Shown here in pieces: positions 1 through 11,069 of a DNA stretch of 64,000 bases. The stretch is from Aphelocoma coerulescens (lineage: Eukaryota; Chordata; Aves; Passeriformes; Corvidae), in assembly GCF_041296385.1 (NCBI RefSeq), contig NC_091014.1, forward strand, positions 20,683,578-20,747,577. The letters run 5' to 3'. The notes beneath the pieces are model-generated. The model did no database searches, was not told the DNA's origin, and worked only from the letters and a program-made list of their open reading frames with translations. How positions within the stretch are numbered: position 1 is the stretch's first letter; the number at the start of each line of letters is the position of its first letter. A program made the translations under genes and the position numbers.

Positions 1-845
1 CGAGTGTATAATTGACTCACAGTTTGGTTAAAATTGCGGTTATAATACTGAGATAAACAGAAAATTAGAATTGAAAGAGAACTCCAGCAGTAGCCTAGTC
101 CTTGACTTAGCGAGATTGCTTAAACACCCTGACACATCTCAAATGCAGAAGTGCTCCAAGAACTGTGACAGTTCAATTCACTTTTCCACTTCAATACTTC
201 ACAGAGTAGTGAGAAAGTATGACTAGTATGTGCATTTTTGTAAGTCAAGAATGGCAGAATAATTTAGTGCCTCACAGCAGTCTGGAAACTCTTTTAGAAA
301 AATAATTCCATAAAGTGCTTATTTGATCAAATTCTCTATTTATTTTTGCTCTGTTCATTATCCACTGTGGCATAATTATACACACCCAGACTACTTTGTT
401 ATGACACTACTGACCACTGTGCTAATAAGATGTAGCAAACAATCTGTTTACTCTCAAACTCATTTTGAGCAATTTACAGTAATTCAGTGTTATAAATCAT
501 GTTGTAGCGTTCTGAATGCATAAAGCCCACGCACTTCAGAAGACAGCCTATACTTTATCCAAGTTACAGCTGCTTGACTCAGTAATTATAAAATGGAAAT
601 GTACATCATGCAGACTGTAGGTGCATCAGTGCATCTTTTTTTAAGGGAAGTACTCCAAAACATGATTGTGGAGATAAAGTAAATAGCCAGAAGTTATATT
701 ATAACACTCTTCAACTGGAAACAAGCTAGTTAAATTCTAGGTGAAGAGTAAAGTACACCTGTAGTTGTCTCCTTCCACAGGTATACGCAGACCTGCTCTT
801 TGCAAACATTCATCTGGCTGAACAGAAGGTTTTGACTGCAACATG
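1..845. other. AT-rich sequence, nothing recognised
   Basis: This stretch is AT-rich unique-looking sequence. I see no repeat family, no conserved protein frame and no RNA gene. The only long open frame (323-523) has no recognisable similarity or codon structure. Confidence 0.6.
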
Positions 846-1384
846 GGAAAAAAAAAAGGAGAGTTTATGACCTTTGCAAGAAGGGGCAGGCAACTTAGCC
901 TAACTACAAGGATGTTGTGAGGTTATGCAGGGACAATCAAAAGGGACAAAGTCCAGCTAGAAATTAAACTGGCCACTGCCATAAAAGACAATAAAACTGT
1001 TTCTATAAATCCAAGACCAACAAAAGGAGGGCTGAGGAGAATCTCCATCCTTTGCTGGACACGGGGAAACATAGTGACAAAGGATGAGGAAAAGGCTGAG
1101 GTATTTAATGCCTTCTTTGCCTCAGACTTTAACACTCTTCTGTGGGTACCCAGGCCCCTGAGCTGGAAAACAGTGATGGAGAGAAGAATGAAGCCTCCAT
1201 ATTACAAGAGTAAATGGCCAATGACCTGCTATGCCACTTAGACACAAGTCTCTGGGGCTGAAAGGGATCCATCCCAGCATATTGAGTGAGCTGGGAAAGT
1301 GCTCACCAATCTACTTTCTGTTATTTACCAGAAGTCCTGGCTTATTGGAGAGGTCCAATGTGACTGGAGGTCAGAAAATGTGAT

Positions 1385-1890
1385 ATCCACCTACAAGAAG
1401 GCTCTGAAGGAGGATCCATGGAACTATAGGCCTGTTAGCCTGACCTCAGTGGCAGAGAAGGTCATGGAGCAGATCATCTTGAGTATGGTCACACAGTGCA
1501 TGCAGGACACCAGATCATGTCCAGCCAGCATGGGTTTAGGAAGGCAAGTCCTGCCTGACTAATTTCACCTGCTTAGCAGATGAGTGAAAGTCTGTAGATG
1601 TTGTCTGCCTGGAATTTAGCAAAGCCTTTGACACCATTTCCCACAGAATTCTCCTGGAGAAACTGGCTGCTGATGGCTTAGATGGGAATACACTTCAGTG
1701 GGTAAAAAAATAGTTGAACACCCAGGCCTAGAGGATGGTAGTGAATGGAGTTACATCCAGGTGGCAGATGGTCACTCATGATGTACCCAGGGATCAGTAT
1801 TGGGCCAGTCCCGTTTAATATATTAATGAATGGTCTGGATGAGATCCAGGACACCCTCAGTCAGTTTGCAGACAACATCAAACTGGGCAG
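1385..1890 (+). pseudogene. CR1 ORF2 reverse transcriptase remnant
   Basis: Fragments of the CR1 ORF2 reverse-transcriptase domain remain in at least two frames. They include the conserved region around PWNYRPVSLTSVAEKVMEQII (about 1400-1480), the LEFSKAFDTISH motif region (about 1610-1645) and the QFADNIKLG catalytic block (about 1861-1887). In active copies the catalytic pair is DD. Here the second aspartate codon reads AAC (Asn). Internal stops and frameshifts separate the blocks. The product would normally copy CR1 RNA by target-primed reverse transcription. This copy cannot. Confidence 0.8.
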
Positions 1891-1952
1891 GAGTGTTGAT
1901 GTGCTGAACAGTAGGAAGGCTTTACAGAGGGATCTGGGCAGGCTGGACTGAT

Positions 1953-1984
1953 GGGCCAAGGTTCAACAGGGCCAAGGTTCAACA
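1953..1984 (+). repeat. 16-bp tandem duplication inside CR1
   Basis: Two perfect adjacent copies of the 16-mer GGGCCAAGGTTCAACA (1953-1968 and 1969-1984) lie in the CR1 body. This sequence is normally single in CR1, so this is a small local duplication after or during insertion. Confidence 0.85.
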
Positions 1985-2242
1985 AGGCCAAGTGCCAGGT
2001 CCTGCACTTCAATCACAATAACCACATGCAGAGCTACAGCCTGGGGTAATAGTGGCTGAAAAGCTACCCAGTGGAAAAGGACCTGGGGGTGCTGGTTGAC
2101 AGTGGCTGAACATGAGCCAGTGAGTGTCCAGGTGGCCAAAAAGGCCAACACAATCCTGGTTTCTATCAGAAATAGTGTGGCCAGCAAGATTAGGGCAAGG
2201 ATCATGTGGAAAATGTTCGACGACCTCGGCAGGGGAAGACAT

Positions 2243-2650
2243 TGCAGAACAACCAATATGATTGATAAAAGCAAGCTCCCTCTATTAGCAATCCAGAGGC
2301 ACTTATATAGTATATCAGCTTGTTAATTCTTAATTGGCTTAAACCTATCAAAGCGCATTTCTGCTTCTACATAATTAGACTACATTGGCAAGCTTCTACT
2401 AGTTATGTTATGATTAAAGAATTCAGAGTTCACCCTCCCTTCTCATGGTCAGTACATCTTATCTGCACAGCTGCACATCCTCAAAACTCCCTTTTTGTTC
2501 TCAGGCCTGTTTCTCACACAGGTGCTTTCTCATGCAGGCAATTTCTCACACTAGCCTTTGCTTGCAGGCCTTTTGCTTGTACATTTATTTCATTGATCCC
2601 ATTATTCTATCAATGACCCATGCCCCTGATCCTTTAACCATTTTGCAACA
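2243..2650 (-). mobile_element. Solo LTR of an avian endogenous retrovirus inserted in CR1
   Basis: About 408 bp of sequence unrelated to CR1 splits the CR1 copy. It starts TGCAGAAC and ends GCAACA on the plus strand (TG...CA), and carries TTTATT at 2584-2589, which is AATAAA on the minus strand. The LTR therefore most likely reads on the minus strand, with a TGTTGC start at 2650. CR1 sequence resumes immediately on the right. No clean target-site duplication is visible, so the boundaries may be off by a few bases. No internal retroviral sequence remains, consistent with LTR-LTR recombination. Confidence 0.65.
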
Positions 2651-3183
2651 GGATCATCCCTCGGTACTCAGCACTGGTGAGGCCACACATTGAATCCTGT
2701 GTTTAGTTCTGGGCCCCCCAATACAAGAAAGGCATTGAGGTGCTGGAGTGTGTCCAGAGAAGGAAAATTGAGCTGGTGAAGGGTCTGGAGCACAAGTCTT
2801 ATGAGGAGCAGCTGAGGAAGCTGGGATTGTTTAGCCTGAAGGAGGCTGAGGGGAGACCTTATCACACTCTACAGTTACCTGAAAGAAGGTTGTGGTACAT
2901 CTCTTCTCCCAAGAAACAAGTGGTAACACAAGAGGAAATGGCCTGAAGTTGCACCAAGGGAGGTTGAGAATGTACACTATAACAAATTTCTTCAGGGAAA
3001 GGGAGTATTGGAACACACTGCCAAGGGAAACAGTTGAGTCGCCATCTCTGGAAGTATATCGAAGATGTGTGGATGTGGTGCTTAGGGACATGGTTTAGTG
3101 GAAGACTTGGCAATGCTGGGTTAATGGTTGGACCTGATGATCTTAAAGGTGTTCTGCACCCTAAACAATGCTATGATTCTAAA

Positions 3184-6020
3184 AGGTTGCACTCATCAAA
3201 AGTCACCCATCAAAAAATAAGGCAGCCCAGCAGAACTACTATTTTAAACTATTTAAGCTAGCCTAGTTCATTTTTTCTGGGAAAAAAATGGGAGTGCTCA
3301 TATGAGCAGTGTGCAGGCAGGTCTGAGGACAACAATCTTTGACAGAAAAACGAGGAATTGAGGGCAATAACCTTTACTGCCAACAAAGCCAGATGGTTTG
3401 TTCATGCCACAAGGCTATAGAAACCTCTGGTGCTCCAGGAATGCAGACCTTCAATGAGAACAAATTTTGAGCATTCAAGAGAAAAAAAAAAAAAAAAAAC
3501 AAATACCACCACTGCTACTGACAAGAAGTAGACATAATTCATCCTAGCATCAAAAAGGCAGATGGTTCATCTAACAAGAAAAATCAATGGTATTTGTCAT
3601 ACTTAATGCTGACATTTTTTAAACTTCTCTGTATTTGCAGGGCAAAGGCCAGCCAAGCTATGCATATTTCATCTGCTGGAAGAAATTTTGACCTTAACGT
3701 CTTGCCCTTTTTCAACTCTGACCTTTTCAGACTACAGTGAAGGGGTAATCATTAAAGTGGGAATAGATATTCACATGAAGGATAACATAGTTTTTAGTCC
3801 AATTTGTTACTTAATTCTTTTGTTTAGGGAGTAGTAAGATTTTGGCTCAGTTTTCATTACCTAAAAAACAGGATTATGTTTGCTTGATTTTTTAATAATT
3901 TGCCTACCTGTCAATCTAAATTGTATGTCTTTATAAGGCTGAGGTTATTTCTAGGAAGTAGAATTATTTTCTAGTGTTTTACCTGGGCCACATCAGGTCT
4001 GGAAGTTCCAGTTAAGGAAGAGATACAGAGCACTGGAGATTGTGAGGAAGAACATGCTGACCAGATGTGATATATCACGAACAAGGCAAGGTATTTTTCT
4101 TTTCAGATTAATTTTTTCAGTGGTTTTATCAAGGCTTGCTAACAAAATGTGAAGTAGTTGTGGGTCTCTCCATTGCCAAATGAATTACAACTTAGTTTTG
4201 ATGCAAGTTGTCATAAAACAGCAATCTGGTAAAATTCCTTTCACTTCACTCACTAGTTCTCCATTTTTTATTTGGAATACACAATATGAGTTATTGAATT
4301 CCTCACTCAATTTCCCCTCTATTCTTGCAATCACCGCTATCTCATTCAACCAATCACTTCTGCTTTCCTTAATTTTCCATCTCTGAGTTGCTTTTTCACC
4401 TAATATCCCATCACTCCCTTAATGTGTTCTAAATAAAAGGGGTGAAAACCAAAATATTTAGTTTGCTTCTTCTTTTGTTTCCAGCACCTTCCTATTGGGA
4501 AATCTGGATTTCATTTCAGATACATGTAGTATAAAGCAAGGTTTTGTGATCATTGTTTCCACATGTTTTTTGGTGTCTGGGGACTGGTTCTACTAAATAA
4601 ATACACAATACTGTTTATTCACATTAGCATTGGAGTGATATGAAACTCTCAGCATCTAAAGGCTCAGGTACTGAAATTACTTGAGCAAAGGAAAACGCAA
4701 AACCAAAATCCTGAAGTCAATAAGAAATTTTATTGTCTTTTCAACCAAAGCTCACCTGAAATCCTTATTTGCTGAGAAAGTCTCATCCGCTGTATAAATC
4801 GTGACATGAAGGTGGAGCACAACTTAAACTATTGTTTACTTTTACATAATCATGGTTAATGAACTACAGAATTCAGTGAAGAGATGTCCGCAGAAAATTA
4901 ACTGCTTTTACCAAATGCTTACTGAAGGCCATACTCATAAGAGATTTACCAGGTTTACCTTAAGTATCCCATTGAGACTAACACTAATTCCCATTCTGGC
5001 AATTTGAAAAGAGTAGGCCTACTACCATATTGTGAGAGTCAGGTAGGAACAGGATTTTTTTAAGTTTTTCAGCAGTGAACACAAGATCTATTTGTACTAG
5101 AGTAAGTTCTTTTGTCTTACTGGTCGGATTCACAATAGATCCAAATTACCTCTGGTTTGGGGCTTTTTTTCCCATATGGCTTGTTCTGAAAAAATGAATT
5201 CTTATACTTCATTCTCTAAAAATAGACATTGTCAAATTTATGAAGGTGATTATTACTCTAATAATTACTGGAGAAAATAACCTAATTGACCATGTCCTAA
5301 GGTCAATTATAATACATTCCCTTTGCAAACCATGCATGAATCTGACCCTTTAATTTTGCTTATTTTCCACAAAAATGTTGTTTTAAAATAAGATGCTGAC
5401 CATGGAAACAATCAGTTTGTTTACAATTATTTCCATTACAAACAAGGACTCCCACAAGTGGAATAATCATTGTATCCAATGTGAGCTACTTAAGCAATGC
5501 TTAGACTACTCAGGAATGCATATAATAAGAAATGAGTCTGCCTTTTAGTATGTTGATTTCTCACATTACCATTTTACTGTGTTTTAGAGCACATGGTAAT
5601 AATCAAATACATTAGGCATGATGCATTACCAGTACTGTCATCTACATTTTAGTAAGTCTCAAAATTACACGGAAGAAAAATTACGAAGACTTATGATAGT
5701 TAATATGAATTTCAGTCTATACACATAATTTTAAACAATATGCTAAGCTGTTAACTAAGGTAAAAAGGGGTTGCAATAACAAGAATGCCTCTCTGTAAAG
5801 GACCAAGGCAAAAAAAGACTGGTGCTATGTGAAATACACAGGTGAAACGGATGCAATGGTACTCTCAATCCACTAAAAATGACAATGAAAACTGAGGAAA
5901 GGCATAAAGCAAACCTGTTCATACACAGTCAGCAGGCTTTCTCAATGTTTAGTTAAATCTCAAAACTACCCAAAAAATCGCTTTAGTAAGATTAATTTAT
6001 TCATAACAAAAGTGGAACTC
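3184..6020. other. AT-rich sequence with one poly-A run, no gene seen
   Basis: There is a homopolymeric A run at about 3482-3500. Otherwise the stretch is AT-rich with no repeat family, exon or RNA gene that I recognise. Confidence 0.55.
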
Positions 6021-6021
6021 T

Positions 6022-6770
6022 CTAAGTTGGATGTCACCTACCTAGACTTCTGTAAGGACTTTGATACAGTCTCCTACAATGTTCTTGAGGGTAAATTTGG
6101 GAGATAAGGGTTTGAAAGACAGACTGTTAGATAGGTAAGGAATTGGGTTGATGGACACCTCCAAAGAGTTATAGTCAATAGCTCAATATCAAAGTGGAAA
6201 CCAAAAATGAGTGGTGTTCTTCAAGGGTCCATACTGGGACCAATACCATTTAATATTTTCATCAATGACATAGTGGGATTGGGCGTGCACTCAAGTTTGC
6301 AGATGACACCAAAATGAGAGCCATCAATTCACTTCGGGGAAGTGACACAGACGGACACCCAGAGAGACCCAGAGGAACCTGGATAGGCTCCTGGGAGGCC
6401 TTACTGCAGCCTTTAAATATATAAGGGGGATTTATTAGAAAAACAGAATCTTTTTACTACGGTCTGCAGGGACAGGACAAGGGGCAACAGTTTTAAACTG
6501 AGGGAGGGTATGTTTAGACTTGACATAAGGAAGAAATTCTCTACTATGAGGGTGGTGAAGCACTGGAACAAGCTGCCCAGAGAAGTTGTGGACGCCCCAT
6601 CCCTGGAAGTGTTCAAGGCCAGTTTGAAGGAGGCTTTGAGCAACCTGGTGTGGTGGAAGCTGTCCCTGCCCAAGGAAGCAGGAGGATCGGACTCAGTGAT
6701 CATTAAAGATCCCTTCCAAACCATTCTATCATTAAAGATCCCTTCCAAACCATTCTATGACTTCATAAGG
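6022..6770 (+). mobile_element. CR1 LINE fragment, internally deleted
   Basis: A plus-oriented CR1 copy begins in the reverse-transcriptase region (a decayed TYLDFCKDFDTVSYN reading near 6040-6080, and the CAGATGAC block near 6300 that encodes the FADD region). It then jumps to the 3' end, with the GCACTGGAACAAGCTGCCCAGAG wording near 6560, and finishes in the CR1 tail. The tail segment is duplicated (6699-6756). Multiple stops show the copy is inactive. Confidence 0.88.
6699..6756 (+). repeat. Perfect 29-bp tandem duplication at a CR1 3' end
   Basis: The 29-bp segment at 6699-6727 is repeated exactly at 6728-6756. It contains the terminal CR1 sequence ATTAAAGATCCCTTCCAAAC and its tail. Confidence 0.95.
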
Positions 6771-6776
6771 AAACTC

Positions 6777-7309
6777 TGTAGGACATTGTTTGGACTAGGT
6801 CCCTTCTCTTCCCCCACAACAACCCAGTGGAATGGGGAGGAAAATCAAAGTAGAATTTGCAGGTTGAGGTGAGAACAATTACTAACAGAAAATAAAGTAA
6901 AAATACTGTAAAAATGGCAAATTATAATAATTAGAAAAAACCCAGGTGATGCACGATACGATTGCTCACCATCTGCTCACCAATGCCAGACTCCCCTTAC
7001 CAAACCCAGATCAGCCCCTCCTTCCAGGTAACTCCCCCCAGTTTATATACTGGGCATGATATCCCATGGTGTGGAATATCTCTTTGGTCAGCTCTAGTCA
7101 CCTGTCCCAGCCATGCTCCCTCCCAGTTTTAATTTCCTTTTCACGGGCAGAGCATGAGACAAGAAGTTCTTGACTTAGAATAAATATGGCTTAGCAAAAA
7201 ACCAAAACATCAGTGTGTTATCAGCACCATTCTCATTACAAATCCAAAACACACCACTGTAAGAGCTACTGAGAAGAAATTAACGCTACCCTAGCTGGAC
7301 ACCCTGATA
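6777..7309 (-). mobile_element. Avian endogenous-retrovirus solo LTR, antisense
   Basis: Read on the minus strand from 7309, this follows a widespread avian ERV LTR: the CCAGCT..TAGCGTTAATTTC opening, a block around CATCAGTGTGTTATCAGC (plus, near 7208), the CATGATATCCCATGG..GGAATATC block near 7055-7085, and a TATATAAAC promoter-like box (plus GTTTATATA near 7040). The start reads TATC rather than TGTC, so the terminal base appears mutated. The distal part near 6777-6830 is diverged. No duplication is evident at the ends. It lies only a few bases beyond the end of the neighbouring CR1. Confidence 0.65.
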
Positions 7310-8184
7310 GGGAAATAAAATAATTTTATTGAAGAATTCTTGCTTATAAATAGTATAAAATATGAAATTACTTAAGCTAATGTATACAATACAACAGGGA
7401 TTAAACAGATATCTATTTAAATTTTGCTCCTGAAACAATACAGCTGCAATACATTTATGTTCCCCTTAACATATTTGGTTGTATTTTGGGAGTAGAAGGG
7501 ATTAAAGTCTGCTGTAATGGCCCTGTACATATCACTTTGACAGGTAAGAAGACAGTAACTAAGAACTAACTAGAGGAATCTGCAGCTTTAATATAGACAG
7601 CATTCTTTGCTATATGTTTTTGCTCTATCTTCAAGCATAGAAACATGTTTTCTTGCAGTTTGACAGAAGTAAATAACCTTGTCTCAAGGGAGTGATGCAG
7701 CCCATTCGTGTGTATTTCATTTCCACCCATCCTATTTTAAATCATCCTAAGTTATCTTCTCTTGATTTCTTCTTTTAGTAAGAATTTCTTATCTGTCTAA
7801 TCTCTGGCTGGAATGTATGTAGGCTAAATCAATTATATTCCTTTGTTAAGCAAGCTAGCTCAAAACAAGGAAAGCCATTTCCCTGTTAAGTAGCCTTAAG
7901 CAAAAATAAGCCATTCAAGCTGAAATGTTCCAGAAGAAAGCCCTAAAAAGGAGATGAAGACACTAATTACATATGTAGGAAGCTAAAAGCAACATGAAAC
8001 CCCAAGAAATTAAATTGAATAATTTCCTAAGATAAGTTTGGGAAAGGATAGAAATAAAGTATCATGATTTAGAGCTGCATGTTGGGATTTCTGACTGAAA
8101 ATAATTGCTTTCTCTTTATTTCTACTATCTAGCAGAAAGAGAGCTCCATGTGCACTCTTTGTTTGGCAACAGGATTTCACTAAG
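7310..8184. other. AT-rich sequence, nothing recognised
   Basis: I see no repeat family, exon or RNA gene here. Confidence 0.5.
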
Positions 8185-8761
8185 TGACAGCAGGTGCTGG
8201 GGCAGAGATTCTGCTGCAGCTGCGGACAAGACCACAGTGGAGCACAGGTATCCACATTGCAGCCCATGGAGGACCCCAAAGCAGAGAAGGCAGATGTTTG
8301 CTGAAGAACTGCAACCTTTGGAGAGGACCCATATTAGAATAAGGAAAAATGGGAAAGGAAAGGAGCAGCCAAGAGGAGCTGTTACAGATTGACCACCACG
8401 CCCATTCCCCACCCATCCTGTGACACTCAAGTGGGGAAAGAAATTGAAGAGCTGGAACAAAGAGGAGTTGATCCTGGGAAAAAATCAGAGAGGGAAGGGA
8501 AGGGGGTTTAATTTCTGGTTTTATTTGTCACCATCCTAATTTATTTTAAATGGCAATAAATTAAATTGATTTTTCCCAAGTCAAGTCTGTTTTGCTGTGA
8601 GGCTAATTGGTAAATGATTTCCTTGTCTTCATTTTGACCCACAAGCTTTTCCATCTAATTTTCTCCCTCTGTCCTTTAGAAGAGGTGGAATAAGAAGAGG
8701 GGAAATGAGAGAGCAGCAGCTAGGTGGGCATGTGGCAGCCAGCCAAGGTCAAACCACTGCA
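8185..8761 (+). mobile_element. Avian endogenous-retrovirus LTR, sense
   Basis: The segment matches the style of a second common avian ERV LTR class. It has a purine-rich part with repeated 'GGAGGACCC / GGAGCA' phrases (8220-8340), the CCCATTCCCCACCCATCC stretch near 8400, a 'GGCAATAAATTAAATTGATTT' region with AATAAA at 8555-8560, 'CCCAAGTCAAGTCTGTTTTG' near 8577, and an ending like CAGCCAAGGTCAAACCACTGCA. No internal retroviral genes and no clear target duplication are seen. The left boundary is uncertain. Confidence 0.65.
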
Positions 8762-10345
8762 ACCAGGCATTTTCTTAAATTGGAAAAATACCTTGAGAAA
8801 CCATCTATGTAATTTAAATTAATAATCAGTCTTACACACTCCCTCATATATGACAAGGACCATTTGATTTGATTAGAGGTTCCTATTGATTTAAATACCT
8901 TTTTCCATAAAGAACATTATTAGCTTTTAAAATTAGCTTAAAACAAAGACAACAAAAACAACAACAAAAATTTAAGAACTGTTTCTTTAAGAACTGTTTT
9001 TTAAGGTCTGCACTGTAATACCTTGATCTTTCACCTGTCTTTACTTATAGCTTAAAACCACAATTTAGGTAGTAATTACTTCAAATAGCCGTTAGTAATC
9101 CTATAATGTATTTTTATAATTCTAAAACCTTTTTCTGTGATAGTTACTCTTATCCAATGCCTGACCAGAATAACAGGCATTTTCAAAGTACACTTCTCAC
9201 ATCCTGGATACACTTGGTTTCTTAGAAATCACTGCTTTCTCTCAAAATGGACCTGCTGGAGCAGTGATGGTACTTCAGTTATAAGGAGCAGTCCTTGGAG
9301 CAAGACCTGTGACCTACTGCTCTTCAACCACACAAGACTTTACTGACGACCAAATTAAAAGTCAGGTGCTCTTTTGCACCAGCACTCACTTTATTCCTCT
9401 GCTTGTCTTCCTGTCCCTGGAGTCTTACCTTCTTTTTTTCAAATACTTTCTTAGCTCCAAGGAGAGACATGGAGGCTGCAAAATGAGAGAACAGATTGAA
9501 GCATGTTTCTTTTGAGTTAATTCCTGAAAGACAGAGGAGTCATTTTGAACACTTTAGGGTAAAAAGATCAAATATGAGTTTCTCACTTTCTGCATGGGTA
9601 TTTTGAGGACAAAGTCACTGTATACAAAAGTTCTACCCCACAATCCACTGCTGGGTAGGTTATGAACCTAAAAAGACTGAGTTTTGAGCTGTATGATTTT
9701 TGAAAGAAATCTTCACTCCCCTGATCAGTATTTATATCCCAAATAACTATACTTACAGTATTTCCAGCTCTGACAAACTGCAATGGAGCAGCTCTTGGTT
9801 TTCCAAAAAATGAGAAATTGGAAATATAGAAGGAGATCTCTCTCATAGGCTCCATTTTATGCAAGGCTTATATAAATGTGCAATTCTACTGCTTGTAGCC
9901 TTATGCTATGCCAATACAAAACTTTAGACTCTTTACAGATGTTTCAGTGGACATTTTTCTACAGAATTACAGACATACCTAGACACCAGACATATCAAGT
10001 AATACAAAAGCTGATTTGATGTCTACTGATAGAATACTTACTGCTTTGTTCCATGTGCCATGCCAAAGTCCAAAATCAGTAAAGCCACAGTAATGGCACT
10101 TAACACTATGATGCCAAGTGAATTTATAAAAATCAGCAAACCACACAGCAATGCTGCTACGACAGACTGCTATATATCATTCTGGGAGAATACCATTGAC
10201 ATCATTCCACTTTTGAATGTTTTAATTTCATCATGGAATGGAGGAATTTTCAAAATCAATCTGCCACTATTTAAAGACATCAGTTTGATGTCTTTTTCAG
10301 GTTCTGTTTCAATAATGTGGACATTTCTAATCCCTACATAAAACA
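8762..10345. other. AT-rich sequence, nothing recognised
   Basis: A short AACAACAAAAAC-type run lies near 8950-8970. No family, exon or RNA gene is recognised. Confidence 0.5.
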
Positions 10346-11069
10346 GCAGATGTGTACTGGGCTGGTGCTCAAATACTCTGCAGAGGGAGATCTAAATAAA
10401 TACACTTTTGAAAGTCAATTTATTACTCTATGCTGCTTCTTCTTGTGGCTTAGGAATGGTACTACCCCAGTTCAGTGCTCCCACTGAGAGACTCCTAAAC
10501 ACATGCCGCTCACTCTCTCCCCTGCTTGCTCCTCCTGCTTTCCCTCCCCAGCAGTAGGATGGAGAAGAGTACTGAATGAGAGCTTGGGTGGATCGATGCC
10601 GTGTTTGTCCCTACAGGTCCCTCATGCATGGCTCAGGCAGCGCTCTGCCAGCCCCACGCGTGCCCCGATCTCACCTTGGCAGGTGAACAGCCCTCACACC
10701 CACAGGCTGTGCACGAGCCGGAGACAGAGAGGCGAGAGGGGCTCTCTGCAGGCAATTCCGAGCTGTTTCATGGCAACAGCCCCAAGGGAACAGAGGCAAG
10801 AAGAGCACAAAACTGACAGCCTGCACCAGTTTTATCCCGAAAACTCCCAAAGGCAGGCAGAGCATCCAAAACCAATAGTCTGAGGGCTCGGGGGCAGAGG
10901 CAAGGTAGAGTGATATAACAGGGGCCAATGGGAAACAGCATGGGAGGGGGGAGAGGGCCAGTGGCCAGCAGAATCTAGACAAAGGGAGAACTTTCTAGCA
11001 CAGTGTTGTAAGGAGAGACCACTTTTAGGGCAACTTGGGGGGTGTAAAGTGGACTTAGCCACTGCAACA
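10346..11069 (-). mobile_element. Candidate LTR (GC-rich block), antisense
   Basis: A GC-richer island in AT-rich surroundings has LTR-like order on the minus strand: a possible start TGTTGCAGTGGC at 11069, inverted CCAAT motifs near 10875 and 10925, a weak GTTATATCAC box near 10915, and an AATAAA signal at 10419-10424 (TTTATT on plus). I could not find the matching end or a target duplication and do not recognise the family, so this is a hypothesis. Confidence 0.35.

Larger units (their letters stand above)
846..3183 (+). mobile_element. CR1 LINE, 5'-truncated, interrupted by a solo LTR
   Basis: This is a plus-oriented chicken-repeat-1 (CR1) non-LTR retrotransposon that lacks its 5' half. 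Decayed reverse-transcriptase protein is readable in broken frames: a block like NYRPVSLTS at about 1414-1450, a SKAFDTISH block at about 1618-1645, and the catalytic block at about 1861-1890, which reads FADN instead of the usual FADD. The 3' non-coding part resumes after an inserted LTR (2243-2650) with the typical CR1 wording 'GGTGAGGCCACAC', and the copy ends near 3183 in the ATGATTCT-type CR1 tail. Frames carry stops and shifts, so this is a dead copy. CR1 is the dominant LINE of birds. The 5' limit is approximate. Confidence 0.9.
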
